Shown in pieces: positions 27,360 through 38,672 of a stretch of 64,000 nt of DNA. Both the position numbers and the translations under genes were made by a program. Position 1 is the stretch's first letter. Each line of letters starts with the position of its first letter. The notes beneath the pieces were generated by a model. It was not told the origin of the DNA, did not search any database, and saw only the letters and a list, made by a program, of their open reading frames with translations. Origin of the DNA: Enoplolaimus lenunculus (lineage: Eukaryota; Nematoda; Enoplea; Enoplida; Thoracostomopsidae); NCBI GenBank assembly GCA_030248215.1, contig JASANG010001469.1, positions 286,444 through 350,443 of the forward strand. Direction: 5' to 3'.

Positions 27360-30300
27360 TTAAACTTGTCGCGCACTCCCACGCGAATATTCGGCAGTTT
27401 TGAACTTGCATTCATAATTTTCGAACGTTTCCTTTAAAATTTCTGTAGGCGGCGATAATTCAAGTTCAAAAGTTAATTATGGTTAAAGTAGAACTTTGAG
27501 TGTTTTCACTATTTTTATAAGCTTTTTTGTTTGAAGGCAACGATTTTTAGTTTATCAAATTGGCTCATGTAAAGATCTGGGGCGGAACGTTTTTCTCTGA
27601 GGCTAGAATAGAATGAGCTTAAGCTTTTGATTATTTTTTTGGCCTGGCTTCGGCTTAGGTGTAGACTTAATAGGCTTAGGAATAAGCTTATAATACTGTT
27701 CCGTCCCTGTTCTTTACATTTTCCACCAAATTTTCAATTTGTATTTCATAATATTAAGCCTACAAAAGTAATTAAGGCTGTATATTTAATATTTTTGTTG
27801 ACCGCATCGGTTTACGGTAATAGCATTCTCAGAAGCAAAAATTTAACAGAAAACGTCCTGAACAACGGAGTGGATCGTAAGCATTCGCTTAGACTCAGGT
27901 CTACAATACCTAAAGGATTAACCAATTGTTTAGTCTATGGATTTGGTTCATGTTTCGGTTGAAGCTTAGGCTTAGCATTAATCTTAGTATTCGGGATCTA
28001 TTCTGTACATGGACTCGGCCCACTTTAGGTTTTAGTCTTTAAGTTCTTAAATGTGCGTTGGCAATCAGCACGTTTAGCCAGTTGGTGAAAAATTTGCGAA
28101 TTTCGAACCAGTAGAAGAACTTACGTAAGTTCACTGTAGTGTTTCGAATAGGAGGAGGGATTGATATTTATTTGGTCACTCCACAGGGTACCCCTCCTGT
28201 TATTCGGTTTCGGACTGTTATTTATTTTTAACCAACGCTCCTATTTATTTTTAACCCACTCTCCGTCACCCTTCGTTACTGATATATCCGGTAATGCAAT
28301 TATCCGTTAAATTAAACGTTTATATGTCTTGTGTCAACAGCTTGAGCGATAATGCAAGGTTACACTTAGGAATGTACTTTCAAAACTTTAGTATGCTTTA
28401 AAAATGCGAACTCAACATATTATGGCCTGGAGTTATTTATTCACTACAATTAGAGATAATTGACATTTATGGACTCTAATTACGGTTTATGGACTCTAGC
28501 CGCTTACTGACTCTTACTAGGGATACGATTCGGGTATCTACAGTAGATTCACACCTGCGTCACCCTATCTCGCAGAGTTAAGGATACGGCTCTACAGCCT
28601 ATATTTTTATATGTGTGCAGCATCTATCACCAGTTAGAAATATATAAACTGTCGAAATCCTGCAATTACGGATTTCACAATTCGCACAGAAGTATGAAAA
28701 ATCAACCAATCAAATGCGAGAAATGTGCTGAATTTCTAAGCTCACTATTCATTGGTTGAAACATCTGTTATAATAATTTTCTGTTTCAAGTCTGTATTGC
28801 TTTGTGGTAATCATCTGGATTATATAAACTTAAACTGAACCTTTTATGCATAGTACTAAATCGCTACAAGACGTGAAAGCCCCCTCGCGCTCAAGTGTCA
28901 AGCTCTTCTAGCTGAGTAATGATAGTAAAATACCTCCCATTGCAGTTGATGAGATTCGAAGCCTTGTATATAGTAGGTCTCAGATGAAATAGAAAATGTT
29001 CATGTCAGAAAGGCATAGTCTGAAATATATCAAAATTAAGTAAATAAGAATAAATAAGCCAAATATTAATTTTTCATTTCTTAGCTTAATTGGCTCTGGT
29101 ACACTTTCTGTCGCTTGCGTACATTTCTAGTAAAGGATTAGACAAAAACGCCTATGCTTAGGCAGCTCTAATACTAAACCTAAACATAAACCTAAGCGTA
29201 AAACGGGGAATGTGTACAAAAGCCGATTCTTTGCTTATATATTTAGTTTAATATATATTATTTTTTTATATATTTTTTATTTTTATTTATTTATACACAT
29301 AACTTGGTTTTTCCATATCGAGTATTAACAAGTGGTTGTGTTATCTTTTTTTGGCTCATTTTATCATTTAGCTACCGGTTGTTCGGAGCAACCGAGAGAA
29401 AGGTACAAACGAATCTATTGCCCCAAATCATCAGTTATCGTTTAGAAACTCGTTTGAGAGAGAGAGATAGAGAGAGATTGACTATCGTTAACAAGTATGA
29501 CAATAAAACACAGTCAGTGTTAACAATAGAACACAGACTATGAGCTAACATTATTCTATCTCTAGTTGGTGTAATTTTAGAGCAGAAACCTGACAGGGGG
29601 AATGTTCGAAATCGGACTCCAGAAGCTGTTGGGGGGTGGGGGGTGTTGGTTTAAATTCGAAACAGTATTTGAAAAAGACACTGATTGAATTATTCAAACA
29701 ATTGACCAATGCCTGTTTTAAAATATTAATATTTAGTATCTTTTATTGTCAAGTCAGGTTCCCACCAGTCGAGTTATTCTTAGATACCCCACTGGTAGGA
29801 AACTGAGTGTGACAATAGACAGAGATGCATAAAAGAATACGGGCTCGTGGTCAAAGAAAAGCCAGGGGGCCCATCGCACCCTCGTTGGGTGCAGTTTGGT
29901 GTCTTTTTTTCAACCTTGCTTGTAAGTCATCCAAATCCGTTGGGTGCCCGTCTAAATTTTTTAAGTATCCTGCGAAGGTGAGCTGGCTACGAACCTGTGC
30001 GGACGGAATATGCATCCTTGGAATACCTGGAAGATCAAGATAAACAGGTTCGGGTACAGGAGTTGTTATCCTCTGAAATTCAAATTGTTCATTTACCTGC
30101 TTCAGCATTCCCTCCTGGACTGAGATCGTGCTTACGCTCTTGAAGCTTGGCTGTATTGTTCGACTATATAAGTTAACAGGGGTGCTGAGTGTACTGGTAA
30201 AGCTTATAACAGCGATTCCGTACGCTATAGGCGTAGTATATAGACGATGTGTTTTCCTATATTTTATACTAATACGAATACTTGTCTCAATGCTATAGTA

Positions 30301-32614
30301 ACCGCGAATAGATATATTTTAGTTTCTGGTTTTAGTTTTCTGGTTTTGTCGTTTTTTCAGGCAAAACCCGATTTGCTGATGAGACACTTGATTTATTTAA
30401 GTAAACTTTTTCAAGAAAAAAGTTTAGTCAAAATTTGTAAGAAGTTTAATAAGGCGATAAGTGATTTTCAGTTGCATTTCGTTTGTAATGTTTTCGACCA
30501 GTTAATATCGGAAGAGTCGGTTGCCATCTCGACGGTGTTAGACAAGGCTCGGAAAACAAATTGAGAGGGTACCCGGAACTCTTAATTGAAAGAGTATTTT
30601 TAGACAAAGGTTAAGTTCGCTCTTCGATACAGTTGGGTGCTCGTTCGAAGTATTAACCCTTAAAAATTTAATCAAGTAGGAAACGCTAGTAGTTTTGAAT
30701 GACAAGTTTCATCAATGGTTTTAGCGTTAGTTTCAATTTAATTCGTTCAAATATTAATGTATTTTTGCCGAATTTTTTTCCTAAACGAATTTAGTTTTGC
30801 GAACCGCTTCAGAGTTTCGTTTCGCTTTGTAGCTTATTTTTCAAAATTGTTAATAATTTTATAGAAAATGTGCAATTAATTACATTGTGGCAAAAACGTT
30901 CAATATTGTGACTTTTAGTACATCTACGCTTATGGGTGGTGCTATGCTTGTCGTACTGCGTGCACTACTGTAACAAATTGTTCAGGTCTGGATAAGAACC
31001 AATGTCATTTTTAGGAACTCTATAGGAGGGATGTTATATTTACAACTAGTTTCGTTCCGGAGTACGAGGACAACGCAGGCATTCTGCTTACAGGATCTAT
31101 AATGTCGTTACGGCCACAGTACAGACTGCGTTTTGTCAATAGTCCCTACCGAGAGACTGTTTTGTCACTATTCCCTTGGACACTGTCAGGACAAAACAGA
31201 CTATCTAAGTATAAGGTAAGTACTTACGGAATGTCCAGGTTATAGTATCGTTTTTTGACCCTGGTCCAAAGGGGTTGGGTGGACATTTTTTACAACTATG
31301 CGCGCATCATTACTTGGATGACCCATTCCTGTATGTTAGTGTAATATTTCATATACGTATGTGGAGCATTCCAGCTTTAATTAAATATATAATTGAACTG
31401 TACATTAAAGTATGCAAGTTAATCTATTGTTTTAACACAGGAAAATCAAAAATAGAAATTGTAAATTACGGCGGAATTTTGGCAGTAAAACATTGGAAAC
31501 TTTTTCGCGAAAATTAAAATTTCATTTTCATTTTTCGGTAAGATTCAGCAATAAATTTATTTAATTTTTTAAATTTAGTCACTTCTTTCCATATAAAAGT
31601 CTTCTAATAAATATAACATTTAACTCGTGTTAATAATGGAACATTGCCGCTGAGAGACAAAACGACTGTGGGACGTATAGACTGTGAGACTTAGCCTTAG
31701 AACTATGCTTAAGCGGGACTTAGGTTTAAGCTTAGGTTTACGCTGCGACTAAGGCTTAGGCTTACGCCGAGCCTAGCTATGTGTCTTTTGTAGATTCTCT
31801 GAATATTTTTAACAAATGCAACTTTTATATTTTGCCGCAACTTGACTGAGGACAGCAGACGGAAATGCGTTCGAAATAGATTTGACTGCAACAAGCTGTA
31901 TTACTTCTATTTGACCGTGCGAGCCGGATACGACAAAAGCGCAAAAGTAAAGCCTAAGCCTAAGCCTTCTATCTTAGTATAACACTAAACCTGAGCCAAA
32001 GTATATGATATGGCAATAATATAACCACTACAAGGGTGGAGTTTCGCATTCTATTACCATTAGAAGATGAGGGAAGGTTTAACAAGTACCCTTGATTAAT
32101 TAGCTGCATCACAGTAACTTTGTCAGCGGTGCCACAAATGGTCTTATATCACAACGTTAATAGCAGATCATTATTTAGCAACGTTTGACGAGGGGGTCTG
32201 GTGAAGAAACGACGAAGACATTGTAAAAATGTTAAAAATTGCCGAAATTCCACTAATCAACTCTAATTTACATCTAATTAAAACTGATTTTAACACAGTT
32301 GAAGCTTAAAATTTTAAAAAATGTACGTTTATTTATTAGTTGAATTCTTATTATAATCGTAAAATGATACTAATATTTAACTCAAACGCCCACGATAACG
32401 TAATTTGGATATCATGCCAGTGTATATGCATATGCAAACGAATAGCGGAACAAGCCAACACATTGCACAATAGCAAAAATAAGGCTACGTTGCATTCAAA
32501 TGAAATGGCGTTGAAAATACTGCAACCACTTTGACTAATATTAAAGATTTTTTAAAATTAATATTCGCCTTACCGTTTCAAAATATCCATGATATGGCTG
32601 AGTTTGTGTGAGTG
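27360..32614 (-). CDS. Unidentified spliced gene, last three exons
   Basis: Exons at 32614-32574, 30150-30027 and 27442-27360 join in frame. The protein part runs LTQTQPYHGYFET, then PSFKSVSTISVQEGMLKQVN through RITTPVPEPVYLDLP, then ILKETFENYECKFKTAEYSR, GSARQV and TAA. An AATAAA overlaps the stop region. Junction phases are 1 in, then 0, then 1. Acceptors are tttctctag, acaatacag and cgcctacag; donors ACG|gtaagg and CCAG|gtattc (weak). I do not recognise the family. Upstream exons are not found. The fit of phases plus stop plus poly(A) signal is the main support. Confidence 0.42.
27562..27724 (+). mobile_element. Family A MITE, subfamily 1
   Basis: GGCTCATGTAAAGATCTGGG to CTGTTCTTTACATTTTCC; flanks atcaaatt/accaaatt. 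Confidence 0.83.
27733..27962 (+). other. ORF with signal-peptide-like start and cyclic-peptide-like end
   Basis: An open frame without its own ATG reads KVIKAVYLIFLLTASVYG, a good secretion leader. It then continues NSILRSKNLTENVLNNGVDR and ends TNCLVYGFGSCFG before TGA. A C-terminal two-Cys ring followed by Phe-Gly resembles arthropod allatostatin-C-like peptides, whose ring has six residues where this has seven. However, the last third looks like a decayed family A element, which makes the resemblance suspect. Confidence 0.22.
28134..28543 (+). mobile_element. Family G mariner-like MITE
   Basis: 410 bp from CTGTAGTGTTTCGAATAGG to the inverted GGGTATCTACAG, followed by TA (before it CA). 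GGACTCT recurs every 20-25 bp in the right half. The TA flanks in other copies fit Tc1/mariner insertion. Confidence 0.75.
28850..29015 (+). mobile_element. Family S tRNA-containing element, decayed
   Basis: Contains CAAGACGTGAAAGCCCCC, AAGCTCTTCTAGCTGAGTAA (A box) and GAGATTCGAAGCC (B box), ending GTTCATGTCAGAAAGG. Confidence 0.55.
29020..29835. other. No gene seen
   Basis: AT-rich DNA with a GAGAGA run near 29.46 kb and a CCCACCAGTCGAG...CACTGGTAGG inverted pair near 29.78 kb. No convincing exon. Confidence 0.5.
29838..29998 (+). mobile_element. Family B MITE
   Basis: Ends ACGGGCTCGTGGTC and, inverted, CAGGTTCGTAGCCAGCTCACC. The core has 'caaccttgcttgtaagtcat'. It stops about 30 bp from an exon of the unidentified gene. 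Confidence 0.65.
30361..30564 (+). CDS. Possible last exon of an unidentified + strand gene
   Basis: After a strong acceptor (cgttttttcag) an open frame runs AKPDLLMRHLIYLSKLFQEK, continues with lysine-rich sequence to VFDQLISEESVAISTVLDKA and ends RKTN, TGA. It reads as a helical protein and its composition is plausible for coding DNA. No upstream exon is identified and no family is recognised. Confidence 0.35.
   Translation, partial: AKPDLLMRHLIYLSKLFQEKSLVKICKKFNKAISDFQLHFVCNVFDQLISEESVAISTVLDKARKTN
31075..31321 (-). mobile_element. Family D element, partial
   Basis: On minus it starts TCATCCAAGTAATGATGCGC and shares the middle blocks 'agtccctaccg' and 'gacaaaac' with the complete copy at 38.17 kb. 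The far end is lost. Confidence 0.6.
31690..32010. mobile_element. Decayed family A sequence
   Basis: Scattered TTAGGCTTA and AAGCCTAAGCC blocks with no recognisable termini. Confidence 0.4.
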
Positions 32615-32825
32615 CTAGAGAAAAACGATTCGACTGACTGTAATGAACGTCTAGCACCATGTGAATTCAGTACATTGAGTGGCTTTTATCCGCCAACAAA
32701 CGACCGCTGGGCGCCGGAAGATGGGATAATTCGAACAAACTTTGAACCATAAAATAGGTTCATTTATACGATATTTTGGTTTTTTTGTATGATTCTGTTC
32801 TGGGTGTAATTAATCTCTATATTGA

Positions 32826-33265
32826 CCAAAAGGTGATCATACGGGGCCGATGATTGACTACTTTGACAATTATTGAACGGTGAATATATGACCATACGGG
32901 GCTGATGATTGGCTAGTTTTACAATTCATGAAAGCTGAATAGATGACCTTACGGGGCCGATGATTGACTACTTTGACAATTATTGAACGATGAATATATG
33001 ACCATTCGGGGGTGCTGATTGGCTACTTTGTCAATTGTTGAACACTGAATAGATGGCCATACGGGCTGATGATTGGCTACTTGGACAGTAATTGAAAGGT
33101 GAATATATGACCATACGGGGGCTAATGATTGGCTACTTTGACAGTTATTGAACGAAGAATATATGACCATTCGGGGGTGCTGATTGGCTACTTTGTCAAT
33201 TGTTGAACACTGAATAAATGACCATACGGTCTGATGATTGGCTACTTTGACAACTATCGAATGGG
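32826..33265 (+). repeat. Minisatellite, about eight 55-57-bp units
   Basis: Each unit has 'atgaccatacggggctgatg', 'attggctactttgac' and 'ttgaac.ctgaat'. Units alternate in type, giving a higher-order repeat of about 165 bp. Confidence 0.92.
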
Positions 33266-33289
33266 AGCTTAATAGCCGTATTTTCACGA

Positions 33290-33860
33290 GTATGCAGAAT
33301 TGATCATCAGTTGGTTATAAGTCTTTCTAACTTTTTAACCAGGGCAAACCAGGGATTTGCTAAATCTCAATCATTTTCTACCCGATATTTTCCACAGTTG
33401 TGTAAAATTTCGCATTGCTTAAGAAGAAATTAAAATTGTTTCTTAACATTTCGGCTTGTAGAAACACAGTTGCCGGCATTATATTTAGCGAAGCTATTAA
33501 ATGATATATTGATACATAAATCTCGCTGCTGCATATATACCTGTGGATACAAAAACATTTACTTTAACTTTTATTAATAAATACGGCCAAAATAGTAATA
33601 TGCCGTCGGCTTCGGATACTCGTAAAAACTCGTCAACATTAATAACAAAATTTAATTATTTTAAGCAATTTTTTTGAATTTTAAACATTGTACTCTTCAG
33701 AAAGACTGATCGTTTGTTTTTAAAGAATTTGTTTGAATTTGAAAAAGAATGTTTGAAAAAATATTTCAAACATTTTCAAGCTGTTACATAATATAATAAA
33801 TAGGAATGTGAAACATATCTCATGTTGTTCAAGTGCTGAGCAATTTTGTTCTAGTTTAAT
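33290..33860. other. No gene seen
   Basis: AT-rich sequence between a minisatellite and a MITE, without splice-bounded open frames. Confidence 0.55.
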
Positions 33861-33861
33861 T

Positions 33862-34064
33862 ACCTACACTCAAAATAATATTTCTGATATTTAAGAAAAA
33901 ATTTATTACAACAAAAAAGTTTTCAAAACAGTTTAGAAATAAAGTCTGAAAAATAAACGTTTTCTAGTTATTTTTAGAAAAATTGTCTTATGTACGGCAA
34001 AAACTTTTCAAATTTGCCACAGAAAATACTTTTCTGAATAAATTCAGAAATACTGTTTTGTGTG
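33862..34064. mobile_element. TACACACAAAA-ended MITE
   Basis: Inverted ends TACACTCAAAATAATATTTC and, on the other strand, TACACACAAAACAGTATTTC. The interior is AT-rich. Terminal sequence links it to the element at 50.78 kb. Confidence 0.6.
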
Positions 34065-34409
34065 TAATTTTGCTCAACCTTCACTTATCGCTCAAACTTT
34101 GCCTACCTTGGTATTAAAGCCATTTATCTAGCAACTTCAAAATAAACTAACTACAACACTACAAAATTTCGTTTAATATTAATTGGTTTATAATTCGTTC
34201 ATTGATAGACTACTTGCTAATCGTTAGTTTAAATCTAAAAACCAACCTTATTTTTGTTTCTCTCCAGCTCTTGCAGCATTAGCCAAACTTCATGCCTGAC
34301 TGATGTTCTTTATCATCAGTTATAACCTGAAAATAGGAGTAAAATATATAAAAACCTGCTAAATAATAATAGGCTTAACGTCTTCCTATGTACTATTTAG
34401 TAAGATATT

Positions 34410-34626
34410 TTAATTTGAATAATTATCATATTTTGCTTCATGTCTCAGTTTGTTATAAATTGTAAATTTTAATTCGTCATAAATTACACCGTGATATATG
34501 GGTTTTACAGCAGAAGAAAATAGTTGAATTACTGGTTTAGGTGGTGCTTTAATAGGCGTAGCTAGAACAAAGGCTAAAGACGATACCCACATCCTATACA
34601 TTTGAAAGCATTTATTACTGTTGCTA
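34410..34626 (-). CDS. Possible last exon of an unidentified gene
   Basis: After acceptor cactctttttag the frame reads SNSNKCFQMYRMWVSSLAFV, then ATPIKAPPKPVIQLFSSAVK, PIYHGVIYDELKFTIYNKLR and HEAKYDNYSN, then TAA. It enters in phase 2. Seventy open codons in such AT-rich DNA are suggestive only; nothing links it to a family or to other exons. Confidence 0.3.
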
Positions 34627-34852
34627 CTAAAAAGAGTGCATGTTACATGAGCAGGTAACTTTTTGGGTTCCGCATGGTACAAAATGTACAAAATGTACCA
34701 TCAGGCGTTGTGTTTTTGGCCGACCCGACCGTCCTTTGAGAGGAGCCGCTATCACATGCAATACCCCTTGTAAGCGGAGCATTATTGATGCCGTATACGT
34801 GCAGTGCTATGGTTCGCACATTTTGTACTCTTTTTAAATGAGGGGGTGTAGG

Positions 34853-35053
34853 CAGAGGCGAATCCTAAAATTTCTAACAGGGGGGCGGGCTGGGAAATGT
34901 TATGAAGCGCAAAAATTGTAAGGTAGAGACCTTATCATTGTATCACAAAAAATTTCTGAGTAGGAAAATTGTAAAGTGGGGAGAGACCTTACTATTTTAT
35001 CGCAAAAATAAATCTGACAGGGGGGCGCACGCCCCCTTCTGTATCTGCTACTG
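34853..35053 (+). mobile_element. Family F hAT-type MITE
   Basis: Ends CAGAGGCGAATCC and, inverted, CAGTAGCAGATAC; flanks ggtgtagg/ggtgtata. Shares 'ttatgaagcgcaaaaattg' with 10.1 and 37.6 kb. Confidence 0.65.
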
Positions 35054-35239
35054 GGTGTATACTAAAAAAGCAACGTGCGCTGGGTACATTCTTTTCTACA
35101 CAGACTTGTGTACCGAAAGACACATTCTTGTAAACAGGGGGTCATTATCGACTCTTGAAATTAATTATTAATGATTGCTGAAACAAATAGCTTGAGACAA
35201 ATTTTTACACCCCCAAAGTTCATAGGTGTTTTCATGTTC

Positions 35240-35436
35240 GGCCCATGCACAGAACAGGGCCAGAACAGTAGTATAAGCATATTCCTAAGCTTATGCCTAA
35301 GCGTAAGCGTAAGTATGACCCTATTCCTAAGCCTAAGCCTAAGCCTAAGCCTAAGCAAAAAATTTAGTCTAAAACTTAAACTGACTCTGTTACAGCCCCA
35401 CCGTAAAACGATCCGGCCCTGTTCTATACATGGGCC
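35240..35436 (-). mobile_element. Family A MITE, subfamily 2
   Basis: GGCCCATGCACAGAACAGGG to CCTGTTCTATACATGGGCC; flanks tcatgttc/tcatgtcc. Confidence 0.88.
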
Positions 35437-35439
35437 TCA

Positions 35440-36270
35440 TGTCCAAGTTAAAAATTCTTGATACGCTTATGCGTTTTCTAGTTGGTGTGTATTTTAAGAA
35501 AATTAAATTTAAAATGACGTATCGCTTCATTGTTTATTTGCCTAATAAATCGTTGTGTAACTGTTTTGAATTTATTTCTCGCAGGAATGCTTAAGAGAAC
35601 ATTAGATTTATTGTAAATCAGTAATAATTAACAAATTAAAATAAATTTGAAATCTTCATTTTTTAGACAATGGCTCGTATGTGCCTTTGAGAACGTATGT
35701 GCAAGCGATTCGAAAATTTGAGCCCGTGTAAATGAGACAGACGAGGTCCAAATATCGAGCTGTATAATTTTAAGCCTACGCCTAAACCTAGAGTCTTTTG
35801 ATATGTCTTAGCCGTCGTTTGCTCCACAATGGTTGCATTTGGAAATTTTTGTATATTTGAGCTTCTCATGACCTACTCTTATCGCGCTACGCTTGAATTT
35901 GAATTTTTAAAAAATTCAATTTTTAAGGACCCAAAGAGGCCCTGTTGTAACCCAAAAAAATTTTGTCAGAAAGTTAAACAAATTACATACCATTCGATGA
36001 CGAATCGTTGTCCGCGCGCCAAATCAGTATTTATTTTCCAATAACTTGTTTGCGAAATGTCTGCTTGGTGATTGTTTGACACCATTAGACTCTGCTACGC
36101 ATGCAGCGTCGAATGGTTTATACTCTGCAAACATTTTGACAAATTTTTTGCGTCGACCTTAAAAATAGAATTTTTCAATAATTCAAATGTGGGCGTGAAA
36201 TGATCGGGAGAAGTCATGAGAAACTCGAATGTACAAAAATTTTAATAACCAACCACTTTGTGGTAACACC
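35440..36270. other. No gene seen
   Basis: AT-rich spacer; short ORFs on both strands look random. One stretch (35.84-35.93 kb) resembles 3.03-3.12 kb, so it may be an old repeat. Confidence 0.5.
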
Positions 36271-36273
36271 GGT

Positions 36274-36395
36274 GGTCGATGTAAAGATCAGGGGCGGGAC
36301 GTTTTTCGTAGGACTAGAAAAGAGTAAGATTAAGCTTTAGACTAATTTTTTCGTTTGGCTTTGGCTTAGGCTTAGGCTTAGGAATATCTACTGTG
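36274..36395 (+). mobile_element. Family A MITE, right end lost
   Basis: GGTCGATGTAAAGATCAGGG and three TTAGGC units, then stops at GGAATATCTACTG. Confidence 0.75.
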
Positions 36396-36734
36396 CAAAT
36401 TTTGAGATTTGCAATTGCCACAGTTCGTTAGTTTGAAAAGCTATTACTACCTGCTGATAGGTGCTATATGCATTTGAGAATACTGCACTATAATATAGTT
36501 CAGTTAACGTTATTTTAATATAAAGTTACATATGTTGTCCGTGCGGTGATCTGAAGTGTTTTGACGATGCTGTTGAAAGCGCAAAAAGCGTTTAAAATAG
36601 CGTTTTATTTTCGACATTTTTCCTACTGTTAAAATAGTGCGTTTGCCGAAGCCTAAGCACACACTTTCGATACAAAATATACGCCATAAGACTAAACTTT
36701 TACTATAACCGTGTACGCCTGAAAGGGTCAGTCT

Positions 36735-36885
36735 ACATAAGGGGGTAGGGCGCCTTAAATCTCACTGGAAAACTTATGTCCCACCGTAGAAAACTTTTAA
36801 CCTTGCTTGTAACTCAACAAAAACCCATGTATGTCCCTACTGGAAAATTATTATCACCCCTAGTGAGCTGGTTACAGGTTTGTGC
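36735..36885 (+). mobile_element. Family B MITE
   Basis: Contains 'ttttaaccttgcttgtaact' and 'cctagtgagctggttacagg', the family interior and right end. Confidence 0.6.
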
Positions 36886-36889
36886 GTAA

Positions 36890-37124
36890 ATCTAAAACAT
36901 AGGGACAATATTCTCAAATGCATATAGCACCTATCAGCTGGTAGTAATAGTATTTCAATCTAACGAACTGCGGCAATTGAAAATCTCAAAATTTGCACAG
37001 AAGTAGACTAAATCCAATGCAATAAATGTGCTGAATTTCGAACCTGACCATTTCTCGGTTCAAAAGTTACAAAATCTATCACCAACTGGTATTTAGGTGC
37101 TACACACATTTGCGAATACGAGAT
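36890..37124. mobile_element. Family Q MITE
   Basis: From GGGACAATATTCTCAAATGC to the inverted CACACATTTGCGAATACG. The middle matches the copy at 47.73 kb ('ttcaaaagttacaa', 'caccaactgg'). Confidence 0.6.
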
Positions 37125-37149
37125 CTAAAGCATAGAAGTAAAAAGCATA

Positions 37150-37385
37150 AGCATAAGCCGAAGCCTAAGCCAATACATATTGACAGTATAGAATTCATCA
37201 ACAGTTTTATGGCTTTCATCAAAATTCCGCATATATTATCCGCTATGCCCCAGGGTATAGAATTTATTTCTAATTCAGATGTAAGGTTTAGTTCATTAAT
37301 CATTCAACTCTCTTTAGCTTCAGCTCTGTCTGGCTATACTCATGTTTTTGCATTAACAACAGTTTGCATTTTAAACTCTGCTTAA
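37150..37385 (+). other. ORF of unknown meaning
   Basis: A frame of about 75 codons reads HIDSIEFINSFMAFIKIPHI and ends ALTTVCILNSA, TAA. The first part overlaps an AAGCCTAAGCC remnant. There is no homology I recognise and the opposite strand is also partly open. Confidence 0.2.
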
Positions 37386-37560
37386 CCTTTTCCTGCATGA
37401 ATATTTTCTATTTCGCCCGAAAAGTATATTCAAGTTAATTGGATTCGAACATACATCTCATGGGTAGAAAGTGTTTAGCATTACCACTCAGCTATAATAG
37501 CTTGACGCTCGAACCAGATTGCTCGCAGGGCACTTGAACTGTCGGATCGAACCTTACAGA
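37382..37560 (-). mobile_element. Family S tRNA-containing element
   Basis: Starts TTAACCTTTTCCTGCATGAA; on minus a B box (TTCGAATCC context) and an A box (TAGCTGAGTGG) are visible. Confidence 0.55.
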
Positions 37561-37690
37561 TTTTTTCCCGCAGAAAACTGTTTGGTGATAAAATGATTCT
37601 TATCGTACAATTTTTCCCTACTAATTTTAATAGCATATATACAGTAAAAATTGTGTTTCATAACATTTGTCAGCTCGCTTCATGTTATAA
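37560..37690 (-). mobile_element. Family F fragment
   Basis: Reverse copy of 'tttctgcggg' and 'ttatgaaacacaatttt' blocks seen at 10.1 kb. Confidence 0.4.
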
Positions 37691-37714
37691 ATTTATGAAT
37701 TCGCTACTGTGCAC

Positions 37715-37904
37715 TCTATTAGACCAATTCCGTTTTCTGGTGTGTCTGTAAAAGAGCAGGTTTAGATTTTAGACAATATTTTTTACTTAGGAATAGCCTT
37801 AAGCTTAGACTTAAGCTCATACTTTTTTCAACGCTTAGGCCTTAGGCTAAGGCGTAGGAATAAGCTTAATCTACAGTTACGGCACAAACAAGTGGCATTG
37901 GCCG
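37715..37904 (+). mobile_element. Family A MITE, subfamily 3, decayed
   Basis: AAGCTTAATCTACAGTTACG...GGCATTGGCC matches the right end of the 16.32 kb copy; the left end is blurred. Confidence 0.55.
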
Positions 37905-38168
37905 TGAGCCCTATGCAGGATAGGGTTAACAGTTGAACTGGTTTGATTTTTCGTTCCAGTTAAAAATGCTAATGGAAAAACAGCAGGTGCAGCACGCTAT
38001 GTTAGCTCCTGTGGGACATAAATTTAACTGTTGCCAGTACCCATAAACTAATCCAGAGTGAGACCGTACGCCCCCCAACCGGTCAGAAAATGTTTTGTGA
38101 TATGTCCCTCCGAAAAATGGCACTTATATAGCATGCCGTTAAATAGTGTTTCATAACTTTTCTCGCGC

Positions 38169-38486
38169 TCATCCACGTAATGATGCGCGCACAGTTGTAC
38201 AAAATTGTCCATCCATCACCTTAGGACCAGTGTCAAAAAACGATGCTATAACCAGGGCATGATGACAACCCACTCCCTGTACTTAGATTGCTTGTTTTGC
38301 ACTGACAGTGTTCCAAGGGAGTAGGGACAAAACAGAGTCCTTCGGTAGGGACTACTGACAAAACGCAGACTCTCGCTACAGCATTGTTTCTGCGAAATAA
38401 GTTTTAATTCTTTTGCGCAGATTCGGCCAAACAAATGTACATCAATGCAATGTTTTTCAGTACTGCGCGCACTATTACGTGGATGA
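38169..38486 (+). mobile_element. Family D MITE, complete
   Basis: Inverted ends TCATCCACGTAAT(G/A).TGCGCGCA of about 23 bp. The interior carries 'aagggagtagggacaaaaca' and 'gggactactgacaaaac'. Confidence 0.7.
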
Positions 38487-38602
38487 CCCATTCCGCATTT
38501 GTTTGCAAAGACAGGACTAAAATCTAATAATTGGTGCATGTCAGTCTAGGTAGAAACCAGGACTTTAGACCTTTCCAACTAAGCAGCTGGAAAAGTGGGC
38601 CT

Positions 38603-38672
38603 ACAGAGCCGGCATCCAACTAGCGGCCTTAGTATTCTGAGACAAACGCCCTACCAGTGCAGCAAGTAGCCC
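38603..38672 (-). repeat. Decayed tRNA-like repeat
   Basis: Minus strand TTGCTGCACTGG (A-box-like) and TAGTTGGATGCC (B-box-like) at tRNA spacing. Confidence 0.3.

Noticed and set aside
28047-28125. Possible minus exon FFYWFEIRKFFTNWLNVLIA
   Set aside because: No pyrimidine tract before the putative acceptor, and it abuts a family G end; too little support.
32949-33287. 112-residue repetitive ORF on minus
   Set aside because: It follows the 55-57-bp minisatellite; the open frame reflects repeat length, and there is no start context or conserved motif.
34255-34334. Possible minus exon reading VWLMLQELERNKNK
   Set aside because: The frame is closed by stops near its acceptor, the donor gttggt is weak, its phase does not fit the next exon, and the plus strand has an equally good acceptor here.
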